Origin: Acidobacteriota bacterium | Lineage (GTDB): Bacteria; Acidobacteriota; Terriglobia; Terriglobales; Acidobacteriaceae | Direction of reading: 5' to 3' | Assembly: GCA_021779935.1 (NCBI GenBank) | Contig: JAJXZT010000040.1 | Span: forward strand, 232,792-296,791 | DNA: 64,000 nucleotides | Notes under the pieces: generated by a model | Seen by the model: only the letters and a program-made list of their open reading frames with translations | Databases searched by the model: none | Told to the model about the DNA's origin: nothing | Position numbers and translations under genes: made by a program | Shown: positions 52,566-61,374 of the stretch, in pieces | How positions within the stretch are numbered: the first letter of the stretch is position 1 | How the letters are laid out: each line of letters begins with the position of its first letter

Positions 52566-54416
52566 ATGAATCCGAAAGCCCCCATCCGTTCTCAACTTTT
52601 TTCCCCGTGTCCGTGCACGGAAACAGTTATGTCAGGTACTTCGGGAGGCCAGTTGTCATACCGTAATGTGCGCACTATTCCGTGGCTCGTTTTGTTCTTG
52701 GTGATCGCGAGTACTTTTGCTCTCGCCCAAAAGTCCGGTAAGGATTCCGACCTGAATCCGGCCCAGGTTGCCGTTGCTCCGGCCATTAATGCTTCAACCG
52801 TGGAATATCAATTTGGCGATCAGGATGCAATTGACCGGATGGGAAACACCTACGTTCCCATCGACAGTTGGATATATCCGGCATTTGATCGGCTCATCTC
52901 TTACGGCTACATCACTTCCGCATTTCAGGGTCAACGTCCCTGGACGCATGCAACCTGTGTCCGGCTCCTCTCCGAAGCTGCCGAGAAGATAAAGGGGAAT
53001 CCTGACGTCCCCGAAGCTGCCGTTCAGATTTATCTCGAACTCCAGCGAGCGCTCGTTCCACGTGAAATCCAACTCTCCCGCGGAGCCGCTATTGGACTTG
53101 ATTCCATCTACACACGGGTCATGGGAATCTCCGGCACTCCGGTAAACGACAGCTACCACTTCGGACAGACGATCATCAACGACTACGGACGTCCATATGC
53201 CGAAGGTTTCAACAATGTCACTGGATTTACCGCAAGTGCCCATGCCGGACACTTCGCCTGGTATGTCAATGGGGAGTATCAGCACGCCCCTCCTTCCGGC
53301 GCCTATTCCTTATCGGTACGCCAGGTAATTGCCACCGTCGATAACATTCCCGTACCTATTGCCAATCCAATTTCCACGACAAACCAGTTTCGCCTCCTTG
53401 ACACCTACGTCTCCGCCAATTTCGCTGGCTTGAACTTTTCCGTTGGCAAGCAGAGCCTCTGGTGGGGGCCCACGCGTAGTGGTCCCATGCTCATGAGTAA
53501 CAATGCGGTGCCGCTCTGGATGTTCCGTATCAACCGCACTGATCCCTTCTACATTCCTGGTCTCTCCCGGATCTTCGGTAAATTCCGGTACGACAGCTTC
53601 TTCGGAAAACTCTCCGAGCACAATTACCCGCCAGAACCTTACATGTACGGCCAGAAAATCAGTTTCAAGCCCACGAAGAATCTCGAAGTTGGCTTTGCTC
53701 GTACCGCTGTGTTCGCCGGCAAGGGCCACGTTCCCCTCACCTTCGGATCGTTTTTCAACAGTTTTTTCAGCGTCAACGACGTGCCGGCGCACGTAAAATT
53801 CTCTCGCAGCGATCCCGGAGCCCGTTTCTCGGAGTTTGATGTTTCCTACAGGATTCCTGGCATTCGTCAATACGCCACCTTCTACATCGACAGCCTCGTC
53901 CACGACGACGTTTCGCCGATCTCCGCGCCGAACCGTTCCGCCATCAACCCCGGCCTCTATATCTCACACTTCCCGCGCCTCCGTAACCTCGACCTCCGCA
54001 TCGAGGCGGTGAATACAGATCCTCCGGATCCCACCAGCCTTGAGGGGCGATTCATGTACTGGGAGGTCGTCTACCGCGATGCCTATACCAACCGCGGAAA
54101 TATCATGGGTAACTGGGTTGGGCGCGAAGGCAAGGGATACCAGGTGTGGAGCACATACTGGCTTAGCCCCAAGAGTTCCATACAGGTCAGCTTCCGGAAT
54201 TCCAAGGTCGCCAAGGATTTCATTCCCGGCGGAACCACCCAGAACGATTTCACCGTCTCCACCAATTTCTGGACTCACCGCAACGTCCAGATACAGGGAC
54301 TGCTCCAGTATGAAAACTGGATGATCCCGCTGCTCTCACCCACGAGACAGTCCAATGTCACGTCCTATGTGCAAGTAACCTTCTGGCCTGAGAAGTTTCT
54401 GCAGAAGCTCCACTGA
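52566..54416 (+). CDS. Capsule assembly Wzi family outer-membrane protein
   Basis: The 616-aa product has an N-terminal signal segment (TIPWLVLFLVIASTFALAQ) at about residues 38-56. A helical segment follows (YVPIDSWIYPAFDRLISYGY), as in the Wzi-type proteins of Acidobacteria and Bacteroidetes. The long barrel region contains SVGKQSLWWGPTRSGPMLMS, a well-conserved Wzi signature, and ends in an aromatic strand (YVQVTFWPEKFLQKLH). Wzi-like barrels hold capsule polymer at the cell surface. GGAG lies 10 bases before ATG 52566; a start at 52629 is also possible and would give a better signal peptide. Confidence 0.85.
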   Translation: MNPKAPIRSQLFSPCPCTETVMSGTSGGQLSYRNVRTIPWLVLFLVIASTFALAQKSGKDSDLNPAQVAVAPAINASTVEYQFGDQDAIDRMGNTYVPIDSWIYPAFDRLISYGYITSAFQGQRPWTHATCVRLLSEAAEKIKGNPDVPEAAVQIYLELQRALVPREIQLSRGAAIGLDSIYTRVMGISGTPVNDSYHFGQTIINDYGRPYAEGFNNVTGFTASAHAGHFAWYVNGEYQHAPPSGAYSLSVRQVIATVDNIPVPIANPISTTNQFRLLDTYVSANFAGLNFSVGKQSLWWGPTRSGPMLMSNNAVPLWMFRINRTDPFYIPGLSRIFGKFRYDSFFGKLSEHNYPPEPYMYGQKISFKPTKNLEVGFARTAVFAGKGHVPLTFGSFFNSFFSVNDVPAHVKFSRSDPGARFSEFDVSYRIPGIRQYATFYIDSLVHDDVSPISAPNRSAINPGLYISHFPRLRNLDLRIEAVNTDPPDPTSLEGRFMYWEVVYRDAYTNRGNIMGNWVGREGKGYQVWSTYWLSPKSSIQVSFRNSKVAKDFIPGGTTQNDFTVSTNFWTHRNVQIQGLLQYENWMIPLLSPTRQSNVTSYVQVTFWPEKFLQKLH

Positions 54417-54675
54417 TCCCGCCGGGCCATGGACAAGGCTCGAATGATCGTTGCACCGCGACCGTACAGGAATCTGTTTCTTTAAGAACTTGTCGGATTT
54501 CCATTTTTTGCTTGCGCCTGGAACACCCACGTATCAGCTACGTCCTTCTGGCCACTGTCCTGTCGTTAGCCGTACCACTGTCGTCTTTGTTTTTCGTACC
54601 ACAACTTACGGCAATTGCCTGGCAATCATCTAATCCGTCAGACTATCTTGGCATGTTTTGCTTTTGGGAGGAAAA

Positions 54676-55233
54676 ATGAGGATGGGCTATGCAGTGAGTA
54701 TCCTGTTGTTGTTGGCATGCAGTCCCTTATTGGCGTCCGATAATTCGCCAAAGACTGCTGTCACGACAACGACTTTTCCAAATCAGCTCTCTGTCCTGTA
54801 CACATTCAACAGAACAGACTTCAACGGTTATAAACAAGGGACGGCAAACATCCAGGGTGGAACTCTCCAATATACCCGCATGATGACCGCCCATCTTGGC
54901 CTTACCACCGAAGGCAGCTTCGGCCGTTCCCCCTCTGTTCAGTCGACCTATTACGATGTTGCTGCCGGTCCTCGGGTTCAATTCGGCTTTGACAGGGTGA
55001 GTCCCTACGTGCAGGCGCTGTTCGGTTACTCTCACATTGTCATCAAGCCAAACGATCTGCTCGGACATAACAGCGGTTTCGCTTTCATTGGTGGATTCGG
55101 GGCTGATCTTCACCTCACCTCTTCTTGGTCTCTTCGTCTCGGCGAGTTTGACTTCCTCCGTCAACCGTTCGGGCAACACCGATCGACGTGGATGCGGTAC
55201 TCCGCCGGAATCACATACAACTGGGGAAAATAG
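54676..55233 (+). CDS. Small outer-membrane beta-barrel protein
   Basis: A 185-aa OmpA/OmpW-like barrel. It has a signal peptide (MGYAVSILLLLACSPLLAS), then alternating-strand segments with aromatic girdles: QLSVLYTFNRTDFNGY, HLGLTTEGSFGRSP, VSPYVQALFGYSHIV and MRYSAGITYNWGK at the end. The last strand is typical of barrels recognised by BamA, though the terminal residue is Lys rather than Phe. GGGAGGAA is well placed before ATG 54676. It follows the Wzi-like gene after a 260-base gap in which I see nothing else. Exact function unknown. Confidence 0.75.
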   Translation: MRMGYAVSILLLLACSPLLASDNSPKTAVTTTTFPNQLSVLYTFNRTDFNGYKQGTANIQGGTLQYTRMMTAHLGLTTEGSFGRSPSVQSTYYDVAAGPRVQFGFDRVSPYVQALFGYSHIVIKPNDLLGHNSGFAFIGGFGADLHLTSSWSLRLGEFDFLRQPFGQHRSTWMRYSAGITYNWGK

Positions 55234-56042
55234 CCTCCTGTGTGATTTCCCTGCACTGCGGCGAAACCTCCGCAGCGGTTGCGTGTTGTTCTTATTACGT
55301 TCGGTGCGTTTTACCGGAAACGTTGGTTATGCGTTCCTGTTACGAATGTAATGGCAGCCAGGAATTATCACTCCGAAGCTGCAAACGCCTCTGCCGTTTG
55401 CGGTTCCTCCCACGGAGTATGGTTCGGTCCCTCAATGCTTCGGTGGATAGCTGGATTCCAGCGCCTGGCCAACCATTCTGTCAGGCGCTGGCTACCGGCC
55501 CGAGTCCTGACAGGGTTTGCCAGCAGTCGACCTCCGGTAGCGGCATCTCAGTCCTCCGAATTTGGGCAGATATCCAATTTTTAGTAAACGGATATTCTTG
55601 GTTTCTTCGGCGCACTCGTGGTAAAGTAATGCTCAAATTCACTCCTCCAGGAACGTTGCTCAACTGTGCAAAAAGTCGCCAAGAGCTGTCGCTTGCAGGA
55701 CATATTTACAATCGATTCACGATTGGAAAGTCGCTCAAAATAACCTGCCGCATTAGGTACACCCGGCGCTCGGCTCTAATTTAGGTGTAGTAACAACTGT
55801 TACTTGGTGTCGGTAGTTTTGCAGTACCGTCTCGCGGTCACGTAGATGGGGAATCGTTTTGGCCCTGAATAAACTGATAGACCTTCGGGAAAACCCTGTA
55901 TAGGACTGGCTTTGGGGCTCCCATTTTCAGGACGACGAACGCTCTCCTTCTAAACCGGTTCTTGGCGCCGGGAAATGGTCTCCTCTGCAGAAGACCGCAG
56001 CGTTTCCGCGTGCCGACAACGCATGTGTAGGAGATAGACACT
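55234..56042. other. Long intergenic region upstream of the 4,6-dehydratase gene
   Basis: About 810 bases with no convincing gene in any frame. It contains a hairpin CTGCGG...CCGCAG (55256-55275) and the palindrome GTAACAACTGTTAC (55790-55803), about 240 bases before the next gene. The rest shows nothing I can name. It is large enough to hold a promoter, a long leader or an unknown RNA. Confidence 0.45.
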
Positions 56043-57962
56043 GTGGCAGAAGCTGACGTTTCACTGCATGTACTTCCGCGAAATGTCGGAACGTTTTTCG
56101 CTCGGGTCCCGCGCTGGGTCTTTTCGCGCAAGGTTCAATCTCTGATCGATGGCGTGCTGGCGGCAACAGCCGTCATGACGGCCTTCTTGTTGCGCTTCGA
56201 TTTCCGCCTTCCGGCTGCTTCCGTGGAGGCGATGTTCATATGGGCACTGGTCTTTGCCATCGCACGCCCTGTGTCTCATTTATTAAGCGGTTGCTATCGT
56301 ACAACCTGGAGATTCTTCCATCTCAAGGATGCCTTTCGTCTCGCTCTCTGCGCCTTTCCCGTTTCAATCGCCGCACTCGTGTTTCGCGTCGTTGAAGCCG
56401 GTGGCGCCGCCATTCCTTATAGCGCCATCGTCATCGAATACGGTGCATTCCTTGCATTTGCCGCTTCCGTTCGTCTGCTTCGCCGAGTCACCTACGAGGC
56501 CGTAAGGCCTACTGTGTCGCGATCCTTTCGTACCCTGCTTGTCGGAAACGATACCTCTCTCGCCAGTGCTATTCGCCACGTTGAGGTTTACCGCGACGTA
56601 AATCTCGTCGGACTCCTCAGTGAGGAACCCGACGTCGTCGGTCTTCGCATTGCCGGTGTCTCCGTTCTTGGTACTCCCGCCTCCCTACCGCGACTCCTTA
56701 CCAGCATGGGGGTTGAGGTCGTAATCCTCTCCGGAGCTGATCTCCAGTGCATCGGTGATGTCGTTTCCTGCGCCACCGAGTTCGGCGCGCAGGTTCGTAT
56801 TCTGCCTTCGGCACGGGATCTGATTGACGGAAAAGTTCAGGTCAGCAGAACCGTCGCAATCGACCAGATTGCGAAACGGAGGCAGGCTATGCCCCAGACG
56901 CCCCATCCTGCCGTTATCGACTGTCTCCAGGGCCGCACCGTACTGGTCAGCGGCGCGGGTGGGTCCATCGGATCCGAAATCGTCCGCCAGATATCCGGAC
57001 TCCCCGTTTCCAGGCTCGTCGTCCTCGATCACGACGAAAATTCCATCTTCGAGCTCATCAGCCAATCCAACGCTCTCGCCGGAAAAGTAGAGTTTGTCCC
57101 TATCGTCGGCGATATTCGTGATCGAACTATTGTTCATCGCACCTTCTCCGAACATCGCCCTGACGTGGTCCTCCATGCGGCCGCCTACAAGCATGTCCCC
57201 ATCATGGAGTTCAACTCCTGCGAGGCCGTGCTTAACAATGTCTGCGGCACCAGGGAACTCGTCGATGCCGCTATCGAATTTGGCTGCGAGAGATTCGTCA
57301 TGATCTCCACTGACAAGGCCGTCCGGCCTTCCAGTGTCATGGGCGCTACCAAACGCGTCGCCGAAGTCCTCGTTCAGCATCGCGCCGCGGAAGCCCAGCG
57401 CAAGCACGGCACTCACTTCGCCTGTGTGCGCTTTGGAAATGTAATGGGAAGTCGTGGCAGCGTCGTTCCAATCTTTCTCAAGCAAATCGCCGCTGGCGGT
57501 CCGGTTACCATCACCCACGAGGACATGACCCGTTACTTCATGACAATTCCGCAGGCCGTTCAACTTGTCCTGCAGGCTGCCACCCTCGCCTCTTCCGGCG
57601 ATGTCTACATGCTCGACATGGGCAACCCGGTTAAGATTATCGAATTCGCCAAAGAGCTCATTCAGCTCGCCGGACTCCGCCCCGGAAAAGACATTGAAAT
57701 CAAGGTCGTTGGCATTCGGCCCGGTGAAAAACTTCATGAGCAACTCTGGAGCGAGGACGCCACTGTCACCCGTACCGAATTCCCTTACGTCTTCCGCGTC
57801 AAGGCTCCTCCACTCAACCACGACTTTCCTAAGGCTCTTGATGCCCTCGAGCAGACGGCACGTACCCGGCAGAGTCATGAAGCCATCTACGAGCTTCTGC
57901 AGCATCTGCCCATTGATTTCCTCAGCACAGCCACCACCAAGGCTGCCGTCGGTACCGACTGA
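56043..57962 (+). CDS. Membrane UDP-GlcNAc 4,6-dehydratase (PglF/WbpM/CapD type)
   Basis: The 639-aa enzyme has four N-terminal transmembrane helices (first about 35-55, AATAVMTAFLLRFDF region) and two nucleotide-binding domains. The catalytic C-terminal domain starts with TVLVSGAGGSIGSEIVRQIS near residue 300 and has AAAYKHVPIMEFNSCEAV and STDKAVRPSSVMGATKRVAE (the Met-x3-Lys variant of this family). It turns UDP-GlcNAc into a 4-keto-6-deoxy sugar, which the aminotransferase at 28225 and the GNAT at 27520 could convert to a bacillosamine-like sugar. GTG start with GGAG at about 9 bases. A terminator follows. Confidence 0.94.
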   Translation: MAEADVSLHVLPRNVGTFFARVPRWVFSRKVQSLIDGVLAATAVMTAFLLRFDFRLPAASVEAMFIWALVFAIARPVSHLLSGCYRTTWRFFHLKDAFRLALCAFPVSIAALVFRVVEAGGAAIPYSAIVIEYGAFLAFAASVRLLRRVTYEAVRPTVSRSFRTLLVGNDTSLASAIRHVEVYRDVNLVGLLSEEPDVVGLRIAGVSVLGTPASLPRLLTSMGVEVVILSGADLQCIGDVVSCATEFGAQVRILPSARDLIDGKVQVSRTVAIDQIAKRRQAMPQTPHPAVIDCLQGRTVLVSGAGGSIGSEIVRQISGLPVSRLVVLDHDENSIFELISQSNALAGKVEFVPIVGDIRDRTIVHRTFSEHRPDVVLHAAAYKHVPIMEFNSCEAVLNNVCGTRELVDAAIEFGCERFVMISTDKAVRPSSVMGATKRVAEVLVQHRAAEAQRKHGTHFACVRFGNVMGSRGSVVPIFLKQIAAGGPVTITHEDMTRYFMTIPQAVQLVLQAATLASSGDVYMLDMGNPVKIIEFAKELIQLAGLRPGKDIEIKVVGIRPGEKLHEQLWSEDATVTRTEFPYVFRVKAPPLNHDFPKALDALEQTARTRQSHEAIYELLQHLPIDFLSTATTKAAVGTD

Positions 57963-57985
57963 GATTGCTGCGTGATATGGACTAG

Positions 57986-58009
57986 GCGAGCCCCGTGCTC
58001 GCTTTTTTT
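57986..58009 (+). terminator. Intrinsic terminator after the 4,6-dehydratase gene
   Basis: GCGAG (57986-57990), loop CCCCGTG, CTCGC (57998-58002), then seven T. It lies 24 bases after the stop and argues against a gene starting at 57972. Confidence 0.75.
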
Positions 58010-58154
58010 ACATTTCCTGTCACTCCATGATTTGCTGAAAGCTACTTATTCCTATAGTTTCCGCTCCAGACCTTTTCCCAAAGTGAAACTCACTCGACAG
58101 ACATACCTCCGCCTGGGTAATGCCTATCCACAAAAGTGGCGCTACTCTGTATCC

Positions 58155-58478
58155 ATGCACTCTGCAGATATCTCTGAAGAGACCACACTCACCAGTGGAC
58201 CGTATGAGTCACTTGCCCACACGGAACTCATCCTTGCCGAATTGGCCACGGCCCCTTCCGTCTTCGCGCTCGATCACGATGCTGTAACCGCCATACATCA
58301 GGCCGCTTCCGCGGATAACGCGGTGGCTCAGCATATCCTTGGCGACCTTTGCCATCGTGCCGGTTATCCGAAAATCGGAGACCTCTGGTTTCAGCTCGCC
58401 TCCATTCAGAACTATCAGCCCGCAATCCTTCGGCTCTCGAATATCGAGATGCCACTTGCCTGCTGCACTGCGAAGTGA
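58155..58478 (+). CDS. Small protein of unknown function
   Basis: Not recognised. From ATG 58155 the 107-aa product is helical and acidic, with a Sel1/TPR-like segment (HQAASADNAVAQHILGDLCH and GDLWFQLASIQNYQPAILRL). There is no signal peptide. A longer frame from 57972 would run through the terminator at 57986-58009 and is rejected. No strong ribosome site is visible. It lies between two nucleotide-sugar genes but its link to them is unknown. Confidence 0.45.
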   Translation: MHSADISEETTLTSGPYESLAHTELILAELATAPSVFALDHDAVTAIHQAASADNAVAQHILGDLCHRAGYPKIGDLWFQLASIQNYQPAILRLSNIEMPLACCTAK

Positions 58479-58831
58479 TCCCAGGTTCACGGAGACGGCG
58501 ATGTACGAAAACCTCAGGCCTTCACTTCCATTCCTTCGCCCTTGATTTCCTTGCTTTCGTCAGCGCCCTTCCACGCATGGCATATGTCTATCTCTGACCG
58601 CATCGATTCGTTCGCCTTTTCCGGCGAGGAACCCAGCCCAGGCCATACTCGCGTTCAATCGAGAAGAATATCGGAATAGCTCGTTCTTGCTGGGCGACTA
58701 GTTCGATGTGGATACGCTAGCCGCTCGAGCGGAGTTTCAATCGCACTCCTGATTCGGCTTCCTCTAACGCGGGACACGGCCGCGGCTCATGATAAAATAT
58801 AGCTATAATCCTCTCCGGAGAAATCCCACTC
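58479..58831. other. Intergenic region before the UDP-sugar dehydrogenase gene
   Basis: About 350 bases without a convincing gene. Near its end is a TATAAT hexamer (58804-58809), 22 bases before the ATG at 58832. No matching -35 box was found. The rest shows nothing I can name. Confidence 0.45.
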
Positions 58832-60178
58832 ATGAAGCCGCAGATTGCTGGTCTCGCTGCCGAGACGTTTCGCAAAATTGAATCTCGCACGGCTCGTATC
58901 GGAATCATCGGTATGGGCTATGTCGGATTGCCTCTCGCGCTGCTCTTCAGTGAAGAGCGCTTTCCCGTAACCGGCTTTGACATTGATGCCTTCAAGGTCA
59001 AGACCCTCAATGAAGGCGGTTCTTACATCGTCCGCATTCCTGGAACCGAGATACAGTCCGCGCAGAAGCATGGCTTCCACGCCACATCCGAATATTCCAA
59101 AATCTCCGAAATGGACGCGGTCATCATCTGTGTCCCCACTCCGCTCAACGAATATCACGAACCGGATCTGAGCTACATCACCTCCACAGTAGAGGCCGTC
59201 GCGCCCCACGTCCATGCCGGTCAGATAATCATTCTTGAGAGCACTACCTATCCCGGAACCACCGAGGAAGTCGTCATTCCTCTCCTCGAAAAAGGCAATC
59301 CTTTCGGCCTCAAGGTGGCACGTAGCGAAGACTCTCAGGGCATCTATGTCGCCTTCTCTCCGGAGCGTGAAGATCCCGGCAACGATACTGTTGCCCGTCG
59401 CGACATTCCCAAGGTTGTCGGAGGAGTCGGCCCGGTTGCTTCTCAGCTTGCCGCTGCTTTCTACGGCTCCATCTTCAACCGCACCGTCCCTGTCTCCTCA
59501 CCCGCCGCTGCCGAGATGACCAAGCTTCTTGAAAACATCTACCGCTGCGTGAATATTGCGCTGGTGAATGAACTCAAGCAGCTCTGCCACCGCATGGGGA
59601 TCGATATATTCGAGGTCATCGATGCAGCCAAAACCAAGCCCTTCGGATACCAAGCTTTTTATCCCGGTCCCGGACTTGGTGGTCACTGCATTCCGATTGA
59701 TCCTTTTTATCTCGCTTGGAAGGCAAAGCAGTTTGATTTCCGCACCCGGTTCATCGAACTTGCCGGCGAAGTCAACGTCAACATGCCTTACTACGTGATT
59801 GAGCAGACTGCCGAAGCCCTCAACTCCCAGCGCAAGGCCCTCAACGGCTCCAAGATCCTTGTCCTTGGTCTTTCGTACAAGAAGGATATTGACGACCTCC
59901 GCGAGTCGCCTTCTCTCACCATCATTGAACTACTTCGCTCGCGCGGCGCCGTCGTCTTTTACAACGACCCCTACTTCCCGCGCGTCGGGCACGGCCGTCA
60001 CTACGATCTCAACATGACCAATACTCCGCTCGACAACCTGGGCCAGTTCGATTGCGTCATGATCGTCACCGATCACTCCGATTACGATTACCAGCGCATT
60101 GTGCGCGAGTCCCAGCTCGTCGTTGACACCCGGAACGCGACCAAGGGCATCGAGTCGGCGAAGATCGTTCGCTGTTAG
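58832..60178 (+). CDS. UDP-N-acetylglucosamine 6-dehydrogenase (WbpA-like)
   Basis: NAD-dependent nucleotide-sugar dehydrogenase, 448 aa, making a UDP-aminouronic acid. The NAD-binding motif IGIIGMGYVGLPLALLF is near residue 22, and VPTPLNEYHEPDLSYI and LESTTYPGTTEEVV follow. The catalytic cysteine lies in GPGLGGHCIPIDPFYLAW near residue 287. The segment LVLGLSYKKDIDDLRESPSL matches the WbpA/WbpO subgroup better than UDP-glucose dehydrogenases. GGAG is 11 bases before the ATG. With the epimerase downstream it would supply GlcNAcA, GalNAcA or, with WecB, ManNAcA. Confidence 0.92.
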   Translation: MKPQIAGLAAETFRKIESRTARIGIIGMGYVGLPLALLFSEERFPVTGFDIDAFKVKTLNEGGSYIVRIPGTEIQSAQKHGFHATSEYSKISEMDAVIICVPTPLNEYHEPDLSYITSTVEAVAPHVHAGQIIILESTTYPGTTEEVVIPLLEKGNPFGLKVARSEDSQGIYVAFSPEREDPGNDTVARRDIPKVVGGVGPVASQLAAAFYGSIFNRTVPVSSPAAAEMTKLLENIYRCVNIALVNELKQLCHRMGIDIFEVIDAAKTKPFGYQAFYPGPGLGGHCIPIDPFYLAWKAKQFDFRTRFIELAGEVNVNMPYYVIEQTAEALNSQRKALNGSKILVLGLSYKKDIDDLRESPSLTIIELLRSRGAVVFYNDPYFPRVGHGRHYDLNMTNTPLDNLGQFDCVMIVTDHSDYDYQRIVRESQLVVDTRNATKGIESAKIVRC

Positions 60179-60200
60179 CCATATATTTCGCTTTCCTACG

Positions 60201-60233
60201 CCGCGCGCCTTGCCAGGTGCGCGGTTCTTTTTT
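60201..60233 (+). terminator. Intrinsic terminator after the UDP-sugar dehydrogenase gene
   Basis: CCGCGCGCC (60201-60209) pairs with GGTGCGCGG (60216-60224) with one G-T pair and a six-base loop, followed by TTCTTTTTT. Confidence 0.8.
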
Positions 60234-60373
60234 GGAATTCGCAAGGCCCGCAACGGACCTCACCATACACGTTTGTTCTGTTTTTTCCTGGCAAAGTCAC
60301 TGGGAATTCTCAATCGGCTGTAGCGCTTCCCGGCACAAATTGCGGCCTTCCGTGATGTTATGATCTTTAGTGT

Positions 60374-61321
60374 ATGAATAAATATTTGGTAACCGGGGCT
60401 GCAGGGTTCATCGGCTCTTCCATTGCCCGTGCGTTGGTCGCTCGCGGAGACAGTGTGCGTGGTGTCGATAACTTCAGCACTGGTAATCGCAAGAATCTGC
60501 AGGGTCTTGAGTCCATCGATTTAATCGAAGGTGATCTCAGCGTCCCCGGCGTCGCCGAAGCCGCCTGCCAAGGCGTTACCTGTGTCTTCCACCAGGCCGC
60601 GCTGCCTTCCGTTGCCCGTTCCGTAGAATATCCCCTTCGTTCGAACTCCAACGTCGATGCCACTCTGCATCTTCTTGTCGCCGCCCGCCAAGCCAACGTC
60701 AAGCGCGTCGTCTACGCTGGTTCTTCGTCCTGTTACGGGGAGTCTCTTACTCTTCCCAAAGTCGAGACCATGCTTCCTGCGCCTATCTCGCCCTATGCCG
60801 TTACCAAGCTTACCGGCGAGTATTACATGCAGGCCTTTGCCCGCGTCTATGGGCTTGAGACCGTCACGCTCCGCTACTTCAATGTCTTTGGGCCTCACCA
60901 GGATCCATCGTCTGAATACTCCGGTGTCCTCGCTCGATTTACGATTCAGATGCTCGCCGGCCAGGTCCCTGTAATCTACGGTGACGGCGAACAGAGTCGC
61001 GATTTCACCTACATCGACAACGTCGTCTCCGGCAATCTCCTCGCCATGGCAGCTCCTGCTGCCAATGTCTCTGGCCACGTCTTTAATGTTGCAACAGCGA
61101 GCCGCATCACCCTCAATCAGGCCGTTACCGTACTGCGCGATCTCTGTGCTTATACCGGAGACGTGCGTTACGCGGAAACTCGCCGTGGTGACGTCAAGCA
61201 TTCCCTTGCCGACATCGCTAAGGCGCACCTTGCCTTCGGGTACACTCCGCTTGTCGACTTCGCAGAGGGACTGCGCCGTACCGTCGAATGGTACCGCAAG
61301 GGCGTACTGCCCCCTGCCTGA
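60374..61321 (+). CDS. NAD-dependent UDP-hexosamine 4-epimerase (WbpP/Gne-like)
   Basis: Extended short-chain dehydrogenase of 315 aa. It has YLVTGAAGFIGSSIARAL at the very start, the substrate loop HQAALPSVARSVEYP, and the catalytic Ser/Tyr/Lys in AGSSSCYGE and SPYAVTKLTGEYYM. The C-terminal half has DFTYIDNVVSGNLLA. HQAALPSVARSV is typical of the WbpP/Gne subgroup that interconverts UDP-GlcNAc and UDP-GalNAc (or their uronates). The start is fixed by homology but no ribosome site precedes it; a TATGAT hexamer lies at 60359-60364, so the message may be leaderless. Confidence 0.9.
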   Translation: MNKYLVTGAAGFIGSSIARALVARGDSVRGVDNFSTGNRKNLQGLESIDLIEGDLSVPGVAEAACQGVTCVFHQAALPSVARSVEYPLRSNSNVDATLHLLVAARQANVKRVVYAGSSSCYGESLTLPKVETMLPAPISPYAVTKLTGEYYMQAFARVYGLETVTLRYFNVFGPHQDPSSEYSGVLARFTIQMLAGQVPVIYGDGEQSRDFTYIDNVVSGNLLAMAAPAANVSGHVFNVATASRITLNQAVTVLRDLCAYTGDVRYAETRRGDVKHSLADIAKAHLAFGYTPLVDFAEGLRRTVEWYRKGVLPPA

Positions 61322-61374
61322 TAGACCTCGGGTTTCAGTGGAAATAACGGAGCACTTCAGATTGGCGGAGAGAT

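Noticed and set aside
56685..57905. 406-codon minus-strand frame
   Set aside because: Antisense to the 4,6-dehydratase catalytic domain.
57972..58154. N-terminal extension of the small gene ending at 58478
   Set aside because: It would pass through an intrinsic terminator with seven T at 57986-58009.
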